Positions 9,719-18,341 are shown, counted from the first letter of the stretch. The stretch: DNA of 64,000 nucleotides from Luteibacter aegosomatis (GCF_023078455.1 NZ_CP095740.1:1042001-1106000), one strand, 5' to 3'. Notes: generated by a model not told the origin, from the letters alone. Numbers and translations are program-made.

Positions 9719-9745
9719 TCAACTTGGCGGGCAACCGGCCGATAA
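9719..9745 (+). promoter_or_regulatory. Sigma-28 (FliA)-type promoter for motAB
   Basis: TCAACTTG (9719-9726), 11 nt, then GCCGATAA (9738-9745). The -10 element matches the FliA consensus at all eight positions and the -35 at five of eight. It lies 28 nt upstream of the motA start codon, as expected for a late flagellar gene. Confidence 0.85.
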
Positions 9746-9772
9746 GGAAGTCGACTGGAAGGAAGTTACGTC

Positions 9773-10627
9773 ATGTTGGTCATTATCGGTTCGATCGTCG
9801 TCCTGGTCTCGGTGCTGGGCGGTTACGTGCTTTCGCACGGCACCATCGGCGCGTTGTGGCAGCCTTATGAACTGCTCATCATCTTCGGCGCGGCGCTGGG
9901 TGCGTTCATCAGCGCCAATTCCATGGAGATCGTGAAGCGCTCCCTGACCGATGCCCTGGCCCTGCTCAAGGGGCCCAAGTATCGCAAGCAGGATTACGTC
10001 GACCTGCTTTCCCTGCTGTACGACATCTTCACGAAGATGCGCAAGGAAGGTCAGCTCGGCATGGAAGCGCACATCGAGGACCCGGCGAACAGCACGCTGT
10101 TCTCGGCCTACCCGCGCCTGGTGGCGGAGCATCACCTCATCGATTTCATCACCGACTGCCTGCGCCTCATCGTGGGCGGCAGCATGGATCCGCACGAGCT
10201 CGAGCAGCTGCTCGAGGTAGAGCTGGAAACCCATCACCACGAGGCGGTGGCGCCGGCCCTCGCCGTGCAGAAGATGGCCGATGCGCTCCCGGGCTTCGGC
10301 ATCGTGGCGGCGGTGCTCGGCATCGTGATCACCATGAAGTCCATCGACGGCGACGCGGCCACCATCGGCGAGCACATCGCCGGCGCGCTGGTGGGCACGT
10401 TCCTCGGCATCCTGCTGTCGTACGGCTTCATCGGTCCGCTCTCGGCGGCGATGGAGGCGCGCGTCAATACCGACGGCAAGGCTTTCGAATGCGTGAAGGT
10501 GGCGCTCATGGCCAACCTGCGCGGCTACAACCCGATGGTGTCGGTGGAATTCGCACGCAAGAGCCTGCAGTCGGCGGCCCGCCCGAGCTTCCAGGACCTC
10601 GAGGCGCACCTGAAGGCCGCGCGGTAA
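9773..10627 (+). CDS. motA: Flagellar motor stator protein MotA
   Basis: 284 residues, normal length. MotA forms the proton channel with MotB and pushes on the FliG ring. Four membrane segments: about 1-20, 32-50, then 170-192 and 200-222, with the large cytoplasmic loop between. Characteristic segments are PYELLIIFGAALGAFI, LPGFGIVAAVLGIVITM and GALVGTFLGILLSYGFIGPL. GGAAGGAAG precedes the ATG. It is followed 6 nt later by motB and driven by the sigma-28 promoter directly upstream. Confidence 0.96.
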   Translation: MLVIIGSIVVLVSVLGGYVLSHGTIGALWQPYELLIIFGAALGAFISANSMEIVKRSLTDALALLKGPKYRKQDYVDLLSLLYDIFTKMRKEGQLGMEAHIEDPANSTLFSAYPRLVAEHHLIDFITDCLRLIVGGSMDPHELEQLLEVELETHHHEAVAPALAVQKMADALPGFGIVAAVLGIVITMKSIDGDAATIGEHIAGALVGTFLGILLSYGFIGPLSAAMEARVNTDGKAFECVKVALMANLRGYNPMVSVEFARKSLQSAARPSFQDLEAHLKAAR

Positions 10628-10633
10628 CACGCC

Positions 10634-11656
10634 ATGAGCGAACTCAAGCAGGTCATCATCGTCCGGCGGCGAAAAAAAGGCGGCCACGGTCACCATGGCG
10701 GCGCCTGGAAGGTCGCGTATGCCGACTTCGTCACCGCGATGATGGCGTTCTTCCTCGTGATGTGGCTCGTCGGCGCGGGCACCAAGCAACAGCGCGCGGC
10801 CATCTCGGAATACTTCAAGAACCCGAGCATGTCCCAGGGCCAGTCCACGATGGCGCCGTCGGGCAAGGTGGGCCCGGGAGGCGCGAGCTCCAGCATGATC
10901 AAGCTCGGCGGCGCGATGGACCTGCCGAAGGGACCCGGCGACCAGCAGGCCTTCGCCCGGCCGGGCCAGCCCACCGACGCCGACGTCGAGAAACTCTCGA
11001 AGGAGAAGGAGCGCCGGCGCCTCGAGCAGCTGATGAAAGATCTTCAGAGCGCGATCGCCAGCAGCCCGTCGATGGCGCCGTACAAGGACCAGCTGCTGCT
11101 CGACATCACCTCCGAAGGCCTGCGCATCCAGATCGTCGACAAGCAGAACCGGCCCATGTTCGATACCGGCAGCGGTGCGCTCAAGTCGTACACCGTGCAG
11201 ATCCTCCATGAGCTGGCCGGCTTCATCAATCAAGTGCCCAACCCCATCAGCATCTCGGGCCACACCGACAACGCGCCTTACGTGCGCGCGGACAGCGCCT
11301 ACGGCAACTGGGAACTTTCCGCCGATCGCGCCAACGCCGCGCGCCGCACGCTGGTCGATGGCGGCATGGCTCCGGACAAGGTGGCGCGCGTGATCGGCCT
11401 GGCCGCCTCGGTGCCGTTCGACAAGCAGAACCCCGCCGCGGCAAGCAATCGCCGCATCAGCATCGTGGTGATGACGCACGAGGCCGCCAAGGCCGCGTTG
11501 TCGCCCGAGGTGGCCGGCGAGTCGGATGTGACCCCGCCCGTGCCGACGATGCGCTCGGCCGATCGCGCCCATGTGGAAGGCGTTGGCGCGCCAACGTCCC
11601 AGGCGCCGTCGAACCCCGCGATGACCGCCATGATGCCGGCTCCGGCGGCCCGTTGA
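10634..11656 (+). CDS. motB: Flagellar motor stator protein MotB
   Basis: 340 residues. A basic N-terminus is followed by the single membrane helix with the essential proton-carrying aspartate in YADFVTAMMAFFLVMWLVG (D31), a plug/linker, and the periplasmic OmpA-like peptidoglycan-binding domain (about 155-275, ISGHTDNAPY and NWELSADRANAARR). Pairing with MotA upstream is unambiguous. The last 60 residues are Ala/Pro-rich and probably disordered. Confidence 0.96.
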   Translation: MSELKQVIIVRRRKKGGHGHHGGAWKVAYADFVTAMMAFFLVMWLVGAGTKQQRAAISEYFKNPSMSQGQSTMAPSGKVGPGGASSSMIKLGGAMDLPKGPGDQQAFARPGQPTDADVEKLSKEKERRRLEQLMKDLQSAIASSPSMAPYKDQLLLDITSEGLRIQIVDKQNRPMFDTGSGALKSYTVQILHELAGFINQVPNPISISGHTDNAPYVRADSAYGNWELSADRANAARRTLVDGGMAPDKVARVIGLAASVPFDKQNPAAASNRRISIVVMTHEAAKAALSPEVAGESDVTPPVPTMRSADRAHVEGVGAPTSQAPSNPAMTAMMPAPAAR

Positions 11657-11735
11657 ACCGGGATGCCATCCACGCCACTTGAAACGGTCATCCAGCCCGG
11701 TCAGTATCGGACGGGCATGGGGGAGGAAACTCGTA

Positions 11736-11963
11736 GTGGAAAATCATGGCAAGTTCAGGGTGGTGGCTCGCGCGGTGAAGCAGCTCGACGACGCCGGCCA
11801 GCAGGTCTACCGCCCGAGTTATCGCATCCTCGATCACATCGGTGAGGAGATCGACGCAGGCGAGGGCAGCATCGGGTTCGGCGACGTGACCAGTGCGTAC
11901 AACGAGGCGTTCGCGATGGGGCGCGAAAGGCTGCGTGAGTTGACTACCGACGCGCTTCAGTAA
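11736..11963 (+). CDS. Small conserved-looking protein, unknown
   Basis: 75 residues from GTG 11736, chosen because GGAGG lies 9 nt upstream; the frame also runs back to ATG 11679 without a ribosome-binding site. No signal peptide or membrane segment. Features are a basic first half (KFRVVARAVKQLDDAGQQVYRPSY) and a helical C-terminus (YNEAFAMGRERLRELTTDALQ). No family recognised. It follows motB by 79 nt and may be co-transcribed, but nothing in its sequence says flagellar. Confidence 0.6.
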   Translation: MENHGKFRVVARAVKQLDDAGQQVYRPSYRILDHIGEEIDAGEGSIGFGDVTSAYNEAFAMGRERLRELTTDALQ

Positions 11964-11969
11964 CCTGGA

Positions 11970-12099
11970 ATCGCCGATACGATCGGCTCCCACCCCTTCG
12001 GTAGCCAAGCATGCGAACGCATGGCGACGGAGGGCGCGCCGTTGAGAAGCACGCGAAGGCATCGCTACCGAAGGGGTGGGAGCCGATCGTATCGGCGAT
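11970..12099. repeat. 36-nt perfect inverted repeat between convergent genes
   Basis: Arms 11970-12005 and 12064-12099 are perfect reverse complements around a 58-nt loop. They share the core GGCTCCCACCCCTTCGGTAG with the elements at 973 and 47101 but have a different outer part (CGCCGATACGATC). The right arm reaches into the stop codon of murU (12099). Its position between two convergent gene ends suggests a bidirectional transcription barrier. Confidence 0.9.
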
Positions 12100-12761
12100 C
12101 AGGCGCTCCATTCATGGCGCAATTGTTCCAGCTGAGACGGCGTGCCTATGTTTCGCCAGAACCCATCGAACCGCTCGCCGCTCAATCGCCCTTGCGCGAT
12201 GGCCCGCCGATACAAAGGCGCCAGCTTGAACGCGCCGGGCGCTTCTCCCGAGACGAGTTCGCGCCGATAGACCCCCACGTTGCCGAACGTCAAACGCTCG
12301 CCGTCTTCATGCAGGCGCCCGTCGCGCAGCGCGAAATCGCCTTGCGGATGAAAATCCGGATTCGGTACCATCACCAGGTGCGCAAGGCCTTCGGGTTCAC
12401 GCGGCAAGGCCGCGTAATCGATATCGCTCACGATGTCCGCGCTCACCACGATGAACGGCTCGGGCCCCAGCAAGGGCAGCGCCTTCAACATGCCGCCGCC
12501 GGTCTCTAGCGGTTGCGGGCCCTCGTACGAGTAGCGAAGCCGAACGCCCCAGCGCGAGCCGTCACCGAGCGTTTCGGGAAACTGTTCGGCGAGATGCGAG
12601 ATATTGATGGCGATGTAACGCACGTCCGCCGCGGCGAGCTTCTCGATGTGATGCACGATGAGCGGTTTGCCGTTCACCTCCAGCAGGGGCTTGGGCGTGG
12701 CGTCGGTAAGCGGACGCATGCGCTCGCCGCGCCCCGCCGCGAGGATCAGCGCATGCCTCAT
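12099..12761 (-). CDS. murU: MurNAc-1-phosphate uridylyltransferase (MurU-type)
   Basis: 220-residue nucleotidyltransferase. MurU makes UDP-MurNAc from MurNAc-1-phosphate and UTP in the cell-wall recycling route that bypasses fosfomycin-sensitive MurA. The N-terminus has the fold signature LAAGRGERMRPLTDATPKPL (7-26), and the substrate region has PLETGGG and VVSADIVSDIDY. The ATG at 12761 overlaps the amgK stop (ATGA). The pairing with an AmgK-type kinase is what separates MurU from other sugar-1-phosphate nucleotidyltransferases. Confidence 0.9.
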   Translation of the reverse strand: MRHALILAAGRGERMRPLTDATPKPLLEVNGKPLIVHHIEKLAAADVRYIAINISHLAEQFPETLGDGSRWGVRLRYSYEGPQPLETGGGMLKALPLLGPEPFIVVSADIVSDIDYAALPREPEGLAHLVMVPNPDFHPQGDFALRDGRLHEDGERLTFGNVGVYRRELVSGEAPGAFKLAPLYRRAIAQGRLSGERFDGFWRNIGTPSQLEQLRHEWSA

Positions 12762-13771
12762 GCGGCGGTCGCCACGCGGATGTCGCGGTCGCCGATCTGC
12801 GCTTCGATGAAGTCGGCCAACGGCGCGATGTCGGCGTGGCGACGCGCGGTATCGAGTACGTAGCGCAACACGCGCGGCAGGTCGTCGAGGTAGCCGGGCT
12901 TGCCGTCGCGATAACACAGCCGGCAGAACAGGCCGAGGATCTTGATGTGCCGTTGAAGGCCGGTGAGGTCGAACCAGCGGCGGAAGCGGTCGGTGTCGAC
13001 GGTCTCGTCGAGCAGTCGCGCATCGAGCAGGCGCAGGCGATAGGCCTCGACCCAGCCTTCCACGCGTTCGTTGTCCCACACGACATAGGCATCGCGCAGC
13101 AGCGAAGCGAGGTCGTAGGTGATCGGCCCCGACATCGCGCCCTGGAAATCGATGATGCCCGGCGATCGTTCGGCGGTGACGAGCAGGTTGCGGCTGTGGT
13201 AATCGCGGTGCATGAAGGCGCGCGGCTGTTCGGCGATGGCCTTCATGATGTGCGTGAACGCGATTTCCAGCGCGTCCCAGCCGCCGCAGGTCACGCCGAC
13301 ACCGAGATGCCGGCGCAGGAACCACTCCGGCATGATTTCCATTTCCATGGTCTGCCACGCGCGGTCGAAGGCGGGCAGGCCGCTCGTGTCCACGTGCTTC
13401 TGCATGCGCAGGAGGGCGTCGAGCGCGTCGCCGTAGAGGGCGTCGACGGTCGCGTCGTTCAGTTCGGGCAGGTAGGTGCGGGTGCCGAGGTCCTCGATCA
13501 GCAGGAAGCCTTGCGCCAGGTCGGCCACCATCACCTTGGGTACGTGAAGACCCGCTTCGGCGAGGCGTTGGCCGATCGCCACCCACGGCTCGGGGTTTTC
13601 CTTCGCCGGCGGCGAATCCATGACGATCACCGGTTGCCCTTCGACGTAGCCGCGCCAATAGCTGCGGAAGCTGGCGTCGGCGGACGCCGGTTCGAGGGTG
13701 AGCGAGGGGAGGGCGGTGGCCTGGCGGGCCCACGCCAGGCGCGCGGCGGAGCGGTCGTCGGATGCGGTCAT
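12758..13771 (-). CDS. amgK: Anomeric MurNAc/GlcNAc kinase (AmgK-type)
   Basis: 337 residues of the aminoglycoside-phosphotransferase-like kinase fold. AmgK phosphorylates C1 of MurNAc to feed MurU. The catalytic loop is FMHRDYHSRNLLV and the metal-binding DFQ follows in IIDFQGAMSGPITYDLASLL. N-terminal lobe: ADASFRSYWRG and a VIVMDSPP strand. It is translationally coupled to murU by a 4-nt overlap. No antibiotic-resistance role is implied by the fold name. Confidence 0.9.
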   Translation of the reverse strand: MTASDDRSAARLAWARQATALPSLTLEPASADASFRSYWRGYVEGQPVIVMDSPPAKENPEPWVAIGQRLAEAGLHVPKVMVADLAQGFLLIEDLGTRTYLPELNDATVDALYGDALDALLRMQKHVDTSGLPAFDRAWQTMEMEIMPEWFLRRHLGVGVTCGGWDALEIAFTHIMKAIAEQPRAFMHRDYHSRNLLVTAERSPGIIDFQGAMSGPITYDLASLLRDAYVVWDNERVEGWVEAYRLRLLDARLLDETVDTDRFRRWFDLTGLQRHIKILGLFCRLCYRDGKPGYLDDLPRVLRYVLDTARRHADIAPLADFIEAQIGDRDIRVATAA

Positions 13772-13877
13772 GGGCGGGAGCTTAGCAAGCCCCTAGTACT
13801 TTTGGGCATGGCCGCGACGATCGTGCGCCGCTACTGTCGCAGGATCGGGAAATAACGGCTTGAGGGGGCTTTTACCG

Positions 13878-15479
13878 ATGATCGAGGGCGTGGAAAAGGC
13901 ATCGATGACCCGGCGCGATCTTCTGCGGATGATCGGCGTGGCCGGTGGCGGCGCGCTGATGTACCAGGCGATGAGCGGGCTGGGGTTCGCCGCCGAGTCG
14001 CCGTACCGCAAGCCGCCTGAACTGAGCGGCGGGCGCGGCACCGTACTGGTGCTCGGCGCGGGCCTCGCGGGGCTCGTCGCCGCGTACGAACTGGGCAAGG
14101 CCGGGTATCGCGTGCAGGTGCTCGAATACAACGAGCGTGCAGGCGGCCGCAACTGGACGCTGCGCGGCGGTGACGTCTATACCGAACTGGGCGGCCATAC
14201 GCAGACCTGCCGCTTCGACGCCGGCCAATACTTCAATCCCGGCCCCTGGCGCATTCCCTACCACCATCGCGGCGTGATCGATTACTGCCGGCGTTTCGGG
14301 GTGATGCTCGAACCGTTCGTGCAGGTGAACCACAACGCCTACATCCTCGGCAAGGACGCGTTCGGCGGCAAGCCGCAGCGCTTGCGCGAAGTGCAGGCCG
14401 ATTTCCACGGCGGCATCGCGGAACTGCTGGCTAAAGCGTCCGGCAAGGGACGGCTCGACGACCTGGTATCGACGGAAGACCGCGAGGTGCTGCTCGAGGC
14501 CCTGCGCGAACTGGGCGGCCTCGATGCGCAGTTCCGCTACGTCAGCGGCCCGGCGGGCAGCGACCGCCGTGGCTACGCGAAGGAGCCCGGCGGTGGCGCC
14601 GACGGCAAGCCGGCGTTCTCCCAGCCGGTGGGTTTGCACGACATGCTCAACGCCAAGCTGTGGAAGGCGCTGAGCATGAGCGCGTCGTACGACTACCAGA
14701 CCACGATGATGCAGCCGATCGGCGGCATGGACGCCATCGGCAAGGCCTTCGTGAAGCAGATCGCACCCGGCGCGATCCGTTACCGGGCGAAGGTGACCGG
14801 CATCGCGCAGGACGAGCACGGCGTCACCGTGAGCTACGAGGACACGGCCTCGCCGGGCCAGGTGCTGAAGGCCACCGCCGACTGGTGCGTGTGCACCATC
14901 CCGCTGTCGATCCTCAGCCAGATTCCCGTGCAGGTCTCGCCGGAAAAGCAGGCGGCGATCGCGGCCGTGCCGTACATGGCGTCGTCGAAGATCGGCCTGC
15001 AGTTCAAGCGCCGCTTCTGGGAGGAAGACGATGCGATCTACGGTGGCATCACTTCCACCGACTTGCCGATCGGCATGATGTCGTACCCCAGCCACGGCAT
15101 CGGTACGAAGAAGGGCGTGCTGCTCGGCTCCTATACGTTCTTCACCGATGCCTACGAGCTCACGGCGCTCGACCCGGCCACGCGCGTGCGCAAGGCCGTG
15201 GAATACGGCACCCAGGTGCACCCGCAGTATCCGAAGGAATTCGAAAACGGCATGGCGGTGGCCTGGCATCGAAGTCCCTTCACGCTGGGCTGCTTCGGCT
15301 GGTGGACGGACGAGAAACGCGAGAAGCACTACGCCGACCTGTGCTCGATGGACGGGCGCATCGTGCTGGCGGGCGAGCACGCGTCGTACCTCCCCGCCTG
15401 GCAGGAAGGCGCGATCCTTTCCTCGCTGGCGGCCATCGAGGCCTTGCACGGCCGGGCGATGGCGGGAGGTCGCGCATGA
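13878..15479 (+). CDS. Tat-exported flavin monoamine oxidase
   Basis: 533 residues. It starts with a Tat-type signal (TRRDLLRMIGVAGGG, twin Arg at 12-13), so it is folded before export. FAD-binding dinucleotide motif: VLVLGAGLAGLVAAYELG (about 56-73), then the Glu at the end of the second strand in VLEYNERAGGRNWTLRGG. The C-terminal FAD segment is VLAGEHASYLPAWQEGAILS. Such enzymes oxidise amines to imines. ATG 13878 has GAGGGGG about 9 nt upstream. It overlaps the following cytochrome gene (ATGA). The substrate is unknown. Confidence 0.88.
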   Translation: MIEGVEKASMTRRDLLRMIGVAGGGALMYQAMSGLGFAAESPYRKPPELSGGRGTVLVLGAGLAGLVAAYELGKAGYRVQVLEYNERAGGRNWTLRGGDVYTELGGHTQTCRFDAGQYFNPGPWRIPYHHRGVIDYCRRFGVMLEPFVQVNHNAYILGKDAFGGKPQRLREVQADFHGGIAELLAKASGKGRLDDLVSTEDREVLLEALRELGGLDAQFRYVSGPAGSDRRGYAKEPGGGADGKPAFSQPVGLHDMLNAKLWKALSMSASYDYQTTMMQPIGGMDAIGKAFVKQIAPGAIRYRAKVTGIAQDEHGVTVSYEDTASPGQVLKATADWCVCTIPLSILSQIPVQVSPEKQAAIAAVPYMASSKIGLQFKRRFWEEDDAIYGGITSTDLPIGMMSYPSHGIGTKKGVLLGSYTFFTDAYELTALDPATRVRKAVEYGTQVHPQYPKEFENGMAVAWHRSPFTLGCFGWWTDEKREKHYADLCSMDGRIVLAGEHASYLPAWQEGAILSSLAAIEALHGRAMAGGRA

Positions 15480-15901
15480 AGGGACTGTCGCTTTTCCTGG
15501 CCTTGCTTGCCGCCTCGGCGGCGCAGGCCCAACAGGCGAAGAAGCCCGATCCGGATTTCCTCGGCGGACGTGACGTCCAGCAGGTCACCGGCGAGCAGAT
15601 CTTCACGCACATCTGCCAGGGCTGCCACATGCCCGATGCCAAGGGAGCCGTCGGCGCGGGCCGTTATCCCGCGCTGGCGTCCAACCCGAAGCTGGCCTCG
15701 TCGGCCTATCCGGCGGTGATGGTGATGAACGGCCGGGGAGGCATGCCGCCGTTCTCGATGCTTCTGGACGACAAGCAGATCGCCGCCGTGGTGAACTACG
15801 TGCGCACGCATTTCGGTAACGCCTATACCGACACGCTCACCGCCGACGCGGTGAAGGCGTTCCGTCCGCCGCCGCCGCCCATCGACACGAAGGAACACTG
15901 A
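15476..15901 (+). CDS. Periplasmic c-type cytochrome
   Basis: 141 residues with a cleavable signal peptide (about 1-18, ending AQA). A single haem site CQGCH (C47, C50, H51) and a probable axial Met in RGGMPPFSML. The C-terminal helix (DKQIAAVVNYVRTHFGN) is typical of small cytochrome c. Its start overlaps the amine oxidase stop, so it is likely the electron acceptor for that enzyme, replacing oxygen and avoiding peroxide. The C-terminus is proline-rich. Confidence 0.9.
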   Translation: MKGLSLFLALLAASAAQAQQAKKPDPDFLGGRDVQQVTGEQIFTHICQGCHMPDAKGAVGAGRYPALASNPKLASSAYPAVMVMNGRGGMPPFSMLLDDKQIAAVVNYVRTHFGNAYTDTLTADAVKAFRPPPPPIDTKEH

Positions 15902-15903
15902 CC

Positions 15904-16395
15904 ATGCGCCATTCACTCCTGCTTGCCTGCCTGCTGGCGTCGTCCGTCGGCGCCGCCCATGCCGCCGAGGTGGTGAGGCACGCGATCCCCGGCAGCAAGT
16001 TCCCCATCGCGTCCGCGGTGGAAGTACCCTCCGGCAAGACCCTGGTGTTCCTGAGCGGCGTGGTGCCCCCGGTGGCCGATGCCGGCGCGCCCAAGGACAG
16101 CGCCAAGGCCTATGGCGACACCAAGGCGCAGACCGTGGGCGTGCTCGGCAGCATCGAGAAGCAGCTCAAGGGCATGGGCCTGTCGATGGGCGACGTGGTC
16201 AAGATGCAGGTCTTCCTCGTCGGCGATCCGGCCATGGGCGGCAAGATGGACTTCGCCGGCTTCATGGCGGGCTATACGCAGTTCTTCGGCACGCCGGCCC
16301 AACCCAACCTGCCGTCGCGCTCGGCGATGCAGGTGGCGGCCCTGGCCAACCCCGGGTTCCTGGTGGAAATCGAGGTGACGGCGGTCCGGCCCTGA
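15904..16395 (+). CDS. Secreted RidA-family protein
   Basis: 163 residues: signal peptide (1-20, ending AHA) plus a RidA/YjgF domain. RidA hydrolyses reactive imines and enamines to the keto form and ammonia. The Arg essential for that activity is present in LPSRSAMQVAAL (R139), and the terminal strand is VEIEVTAV. Export is unusual, since classical RidA is cytosolic. It starts 2 nt after the cytochrome stop. With the amine oxidase this suggests oxidation of an amine to an imine and hydrolysis of that imine, both in the periplasm. Confidence 0.87.
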   Translation: MRHSLLLACLLASSVGAAHAAEVVRHAIPGSKFPIASAVEVPSGKTLVFLSGVVPPVADAGAPKDSAKAYGDTKAQTVGVLGSIEKQLKGMGLSMGDVVKMQVFLVGDPAMGGKMDFAGFMAGYTQFFGTPAQPNLPSRSAMQVAALANPGFLVEIEVTAVRP

Positions 16396-16405
16396 CGAGG
16401 CTCCC

Positions 16406-16428
16406 CCGCCGGGAGGTACTCCCGGCGG
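16406..16428 (+). terminator. Perfect 10-bp hairpin after the RidA gene
   Basis: CCGCCGGGAG-GTA-CTCCCGGCGG, a fully paired stem with a 3-nt loop, begins 10 nt after the ridA-like stop. A U-tract is lacking (a T-rich patch comes about 20 nt later), so it may terminate weakly or protect the 3' end. Confidence 0.6.
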
Positions 16429-16473
16429 CCCGTGGCGTGTACGCTTCGTTTCTTTTGGACGCCTGGGCGCCAC

Positions 16474-17751
16474 ATGGTTCTCACTCCTGATCCGCGGATC
16501 GGCATCGTCGGTCTGGGTTACGTCGGCCTGCCGCTGGCCGTCGAGTTCGGCAAGCATTTCGATACCCTCGGTTTCGACATCGATCCCGCGCGCATCGCCG
16601 AACTGCGGGCCGGGCGCGACCACACCATGGAAGTCGACGCCGCGGCACTGTCCGCCGCCACGCGCCTTCGCTACAGCGGCGAGCTGGTCGACCTGGCCGG
16701 CTGCAACGTCTACGTCGTCACCGTGCCCACGCCCATCGACGAGGCGCAACGGCCCGACCTCGGCCCGCTGGAAAAGGCCTGCCGCATGCTCGGCGGGATG
16801 CTCGAGCGCGGCGACCTGGTGATCTTCGAGTCCACCGTGTATCCGGGCACCACCGAAGAGGTATGCGTGCCGATCCTCGAAGAGGGTTCGGGCTTGGCCT
16901 TCAACGTGGATTTCCACTGCGGCTACAGCCCCGAGCGCATCAACCCGGGCGACCACGCGCGACGCGTGGTGGACATCCGCAAGCTCACCTCGGGCTCCAC
17001 GCCGGAAGCGGCCGAGCGCGTGGACGCGCTTTACCGCACGATCATCCGCGCGGGCACGCACAAGACCTCGTCGGTGCGCATCGCCGAGGCGGCCAAGGTC
17101 ATCGAGAACGTGCAACGCGACGTCAACATCGCGCTGGTGAACGAATTGGCGCTCATCTTCAACCGGCTGGGCATCGATACCGGGGAAGTGCTGGAGGCCG
17201 CCGGCACCAAGTGGAACTTCCTGCCGTTCCGCCCCGGGCTCGTCGGCGGCCATTGCATCGGCGTCGATCCGTATTACCTCACGCACAAGGCCGAGGTGAC
17301 CGGCTATCACCCCGAGCTGATCCTCGCCGCGCGGCGCATCAACAGCCGCATGGGCACGTACGTGGCCGACCGGGTCATCCGCCTGATGAGCGAGCGCCGC
17401 CTGCACATCGTGGATGCGCGCGTGTTGATCCTCGGCTTCGCGTTCAAGGAAAACTGCCCCGACCTGCGCAATACGCGCGTGATCGACATCGTGCGCGAGT
17501 TGCGCCAGTCGATGGCGCACGTCGACGTCTACGATCCGTGGGTGGATGCGCACGACTGCGAACGCGAGTACGGCGTGCGGCCGGTGGAGGCGATCGACGA
17601 AGGCGCCTACGACGCGGTGATCGTCGCCGTGGCGCACGACGAATTCCGCGCGTTCGGCGCGGAGCGCATTCGTGGCTTCGGCAAGCCGGGCGCGGTGGTC
17701 TACGACGTGAAGTCGGTGCTGCCGCGGCACGAGGTGGACGGGCGGCTCTGA
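16474..17751 (+). CDS. Nucleotide-sugar 6-dehydrogenase (WbpO/TviB-like)
   Basis: 425 residues of the UDP-glucose/GDP-mannose dehydrogenase family, which oxidises C6 of a nucleotide sugar to a uronic acid with two NAD+. N-terminal NAD motif GIVGLGYVGLPLAVEFG (10-26); central signature ESTVYPGTTEE; catalytic cysteine in GGHCIGVDPYYLTHKAE (C261). The sequence looks closer to the UDP-HexNAc dehydrogenases WbpO/TviB than to Ugd. No glycosyltransferases or polymer genes are adjacent, so the product's destination is not evident. It is convergent with the next gene. Confidence 0.9.
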   Translation: MVLTPDPRIGIVGLGYVGLPLAVEFGKHFDTLGFDIDPARIAELRAGRDHTMEVDAAALSAATRLRYSGELVDLAGCNVYVVTVPTPIDEAQRPDLGPLEKACRMLGGMLERGDLVIFESTVYPGTTEEVCVPILEEGSGLAFNVDFHCGYSPERINPGDHARRVVDIRKLTSGSTPEAAERVDALYRTIIRAGTHKTSSVRIAEAAKVIENVQRDVNIALVNELALIFNRLGIDTGEVLEAAGTKWNFLPFRPGLVGGHCIGVDPYYLTHKAEVTGYHPELILAARRINSRMGTYVADRVIRLMSERRLHIVDARVLILGFAFKENCPDLRNTRVIDIVRELRQSMAHVDVYDPWVDAHDCEREYGVRPVEAIDEGAYDAVIVAVAHDEFRAFGAERIRGFGKPGAVVYDVKSVLPRHEVDGRL

Positions 17752-17765
17752 AGCCCCTCCGACGC

Positions 17766-18188
17766 TCAGGGAAAGACCAGCACCGGAACGGGCGCATCGC
17801 GTATGACGTCGCGCGCCACATGGCGAAGCAGTCGCGCCTGGTGCGAATGCCCGGGAAGCACGATGAGGTCGCAACGACACGTTTCGGCCCGGTCGAGGAT
17901 GGCCATGGCGCTGCGGGTGTCCACCGCATGGTGGGTGACGACCGGCACGCCATGCGCCAAGGCCAGCGACACGACCTCGTCGAGCCCGGCCTGGGCGCGC
18001 TCCCATAGCCGCTGGTGGCAGGTGTCGCCTTCGATCAGGTCGGCGGCCATCGCCACCGCGGGCATGGGCGCGGTCACGTAGAGCGCATGAATCCGGCCGC
18101 CCGTCCTGGCCATGAGTTCGATGCACGTCCTCGTGCAGGGGCGGCCTTCTTCCGATCCGTCGGCGACGAGCAAGACGTTGTCGAACAT
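17766..18188 (-). CDS. Universal stress protein (single domain)
   Basis: 140 residues, one Usp domain. The N-terminus NVLLVADGSEEG is the usual first strand and Asp. The C-terminal phosphate loop is divergent: LPGHSHQARLLRHVARDVI in place of G-x2-G-x9-G-S/T, so ATP binding is doubtful. ATG 18188 was chosen at the start of the domain. It is divergent from the tandem Usp gene at 18342; the FNR-like box at 18264-18277 lies between them, centred 82 nt from this start. Confidence 0.88.
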   Translation of the reverse strand: MFDNVLLVADGSEEGRPCTRTCIELMARTGGRIHALYVTAPMPAVAMAADLIEGDTCHQRLWERAQAGLDEVVSLALAHGVPVVTHHAVDTRSAMAILDRAETCRCDLIVLPGHSHQARLLRHVARDVIRDAPVPVLVFP

Positions 18189-18263
18189 GGTTGCACTCCG
18201 ACCGGGGCGTCCGGCGCATCGGCATCGATGCACGTAGCATCGCCGCGACCCGCGCCCCGGCAT

Positions 18264-18277
18264 TTGACATGGATCAA
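18264..18277. promoter_or_regulatory. FNR/FixK-type box 1 (divergent usp promoter)
   Basis: TTGAC-ATGG-ATCAA, 9 of 10 fixed positions of TTGAT-N4-ATCAA. Its centre is 71 nt upstream of the ATG at 18342 and 82 nt from the ATG at 18188. A GACGAT lies 22 nt downstream in the plus direction, and GATGCT lies 22 nt away in the minus direction. Confidence 0.8.
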
Positions 18278-18341
18278 TACCGGATCGGCATCGTTCGCCG
18301 ACGATGGCCCCGTCGTTTCCAGTCTCCACGCGAGGTTAGCC

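Noticed and set aside
11978..12000. GCCGATAC as another FliA -10 element
   Set aside because: It is part of the inverted repeat, and no TAAA-like -35 exists 11 nt upstream.
15913..18270. A 785-residue minus-strand open frame
   Set aside because: It covers the RidA-like and nucleotide-sugar dehydrogenase genes on the other strand and has no recognisable motif; it is a shadow of their codon bias.
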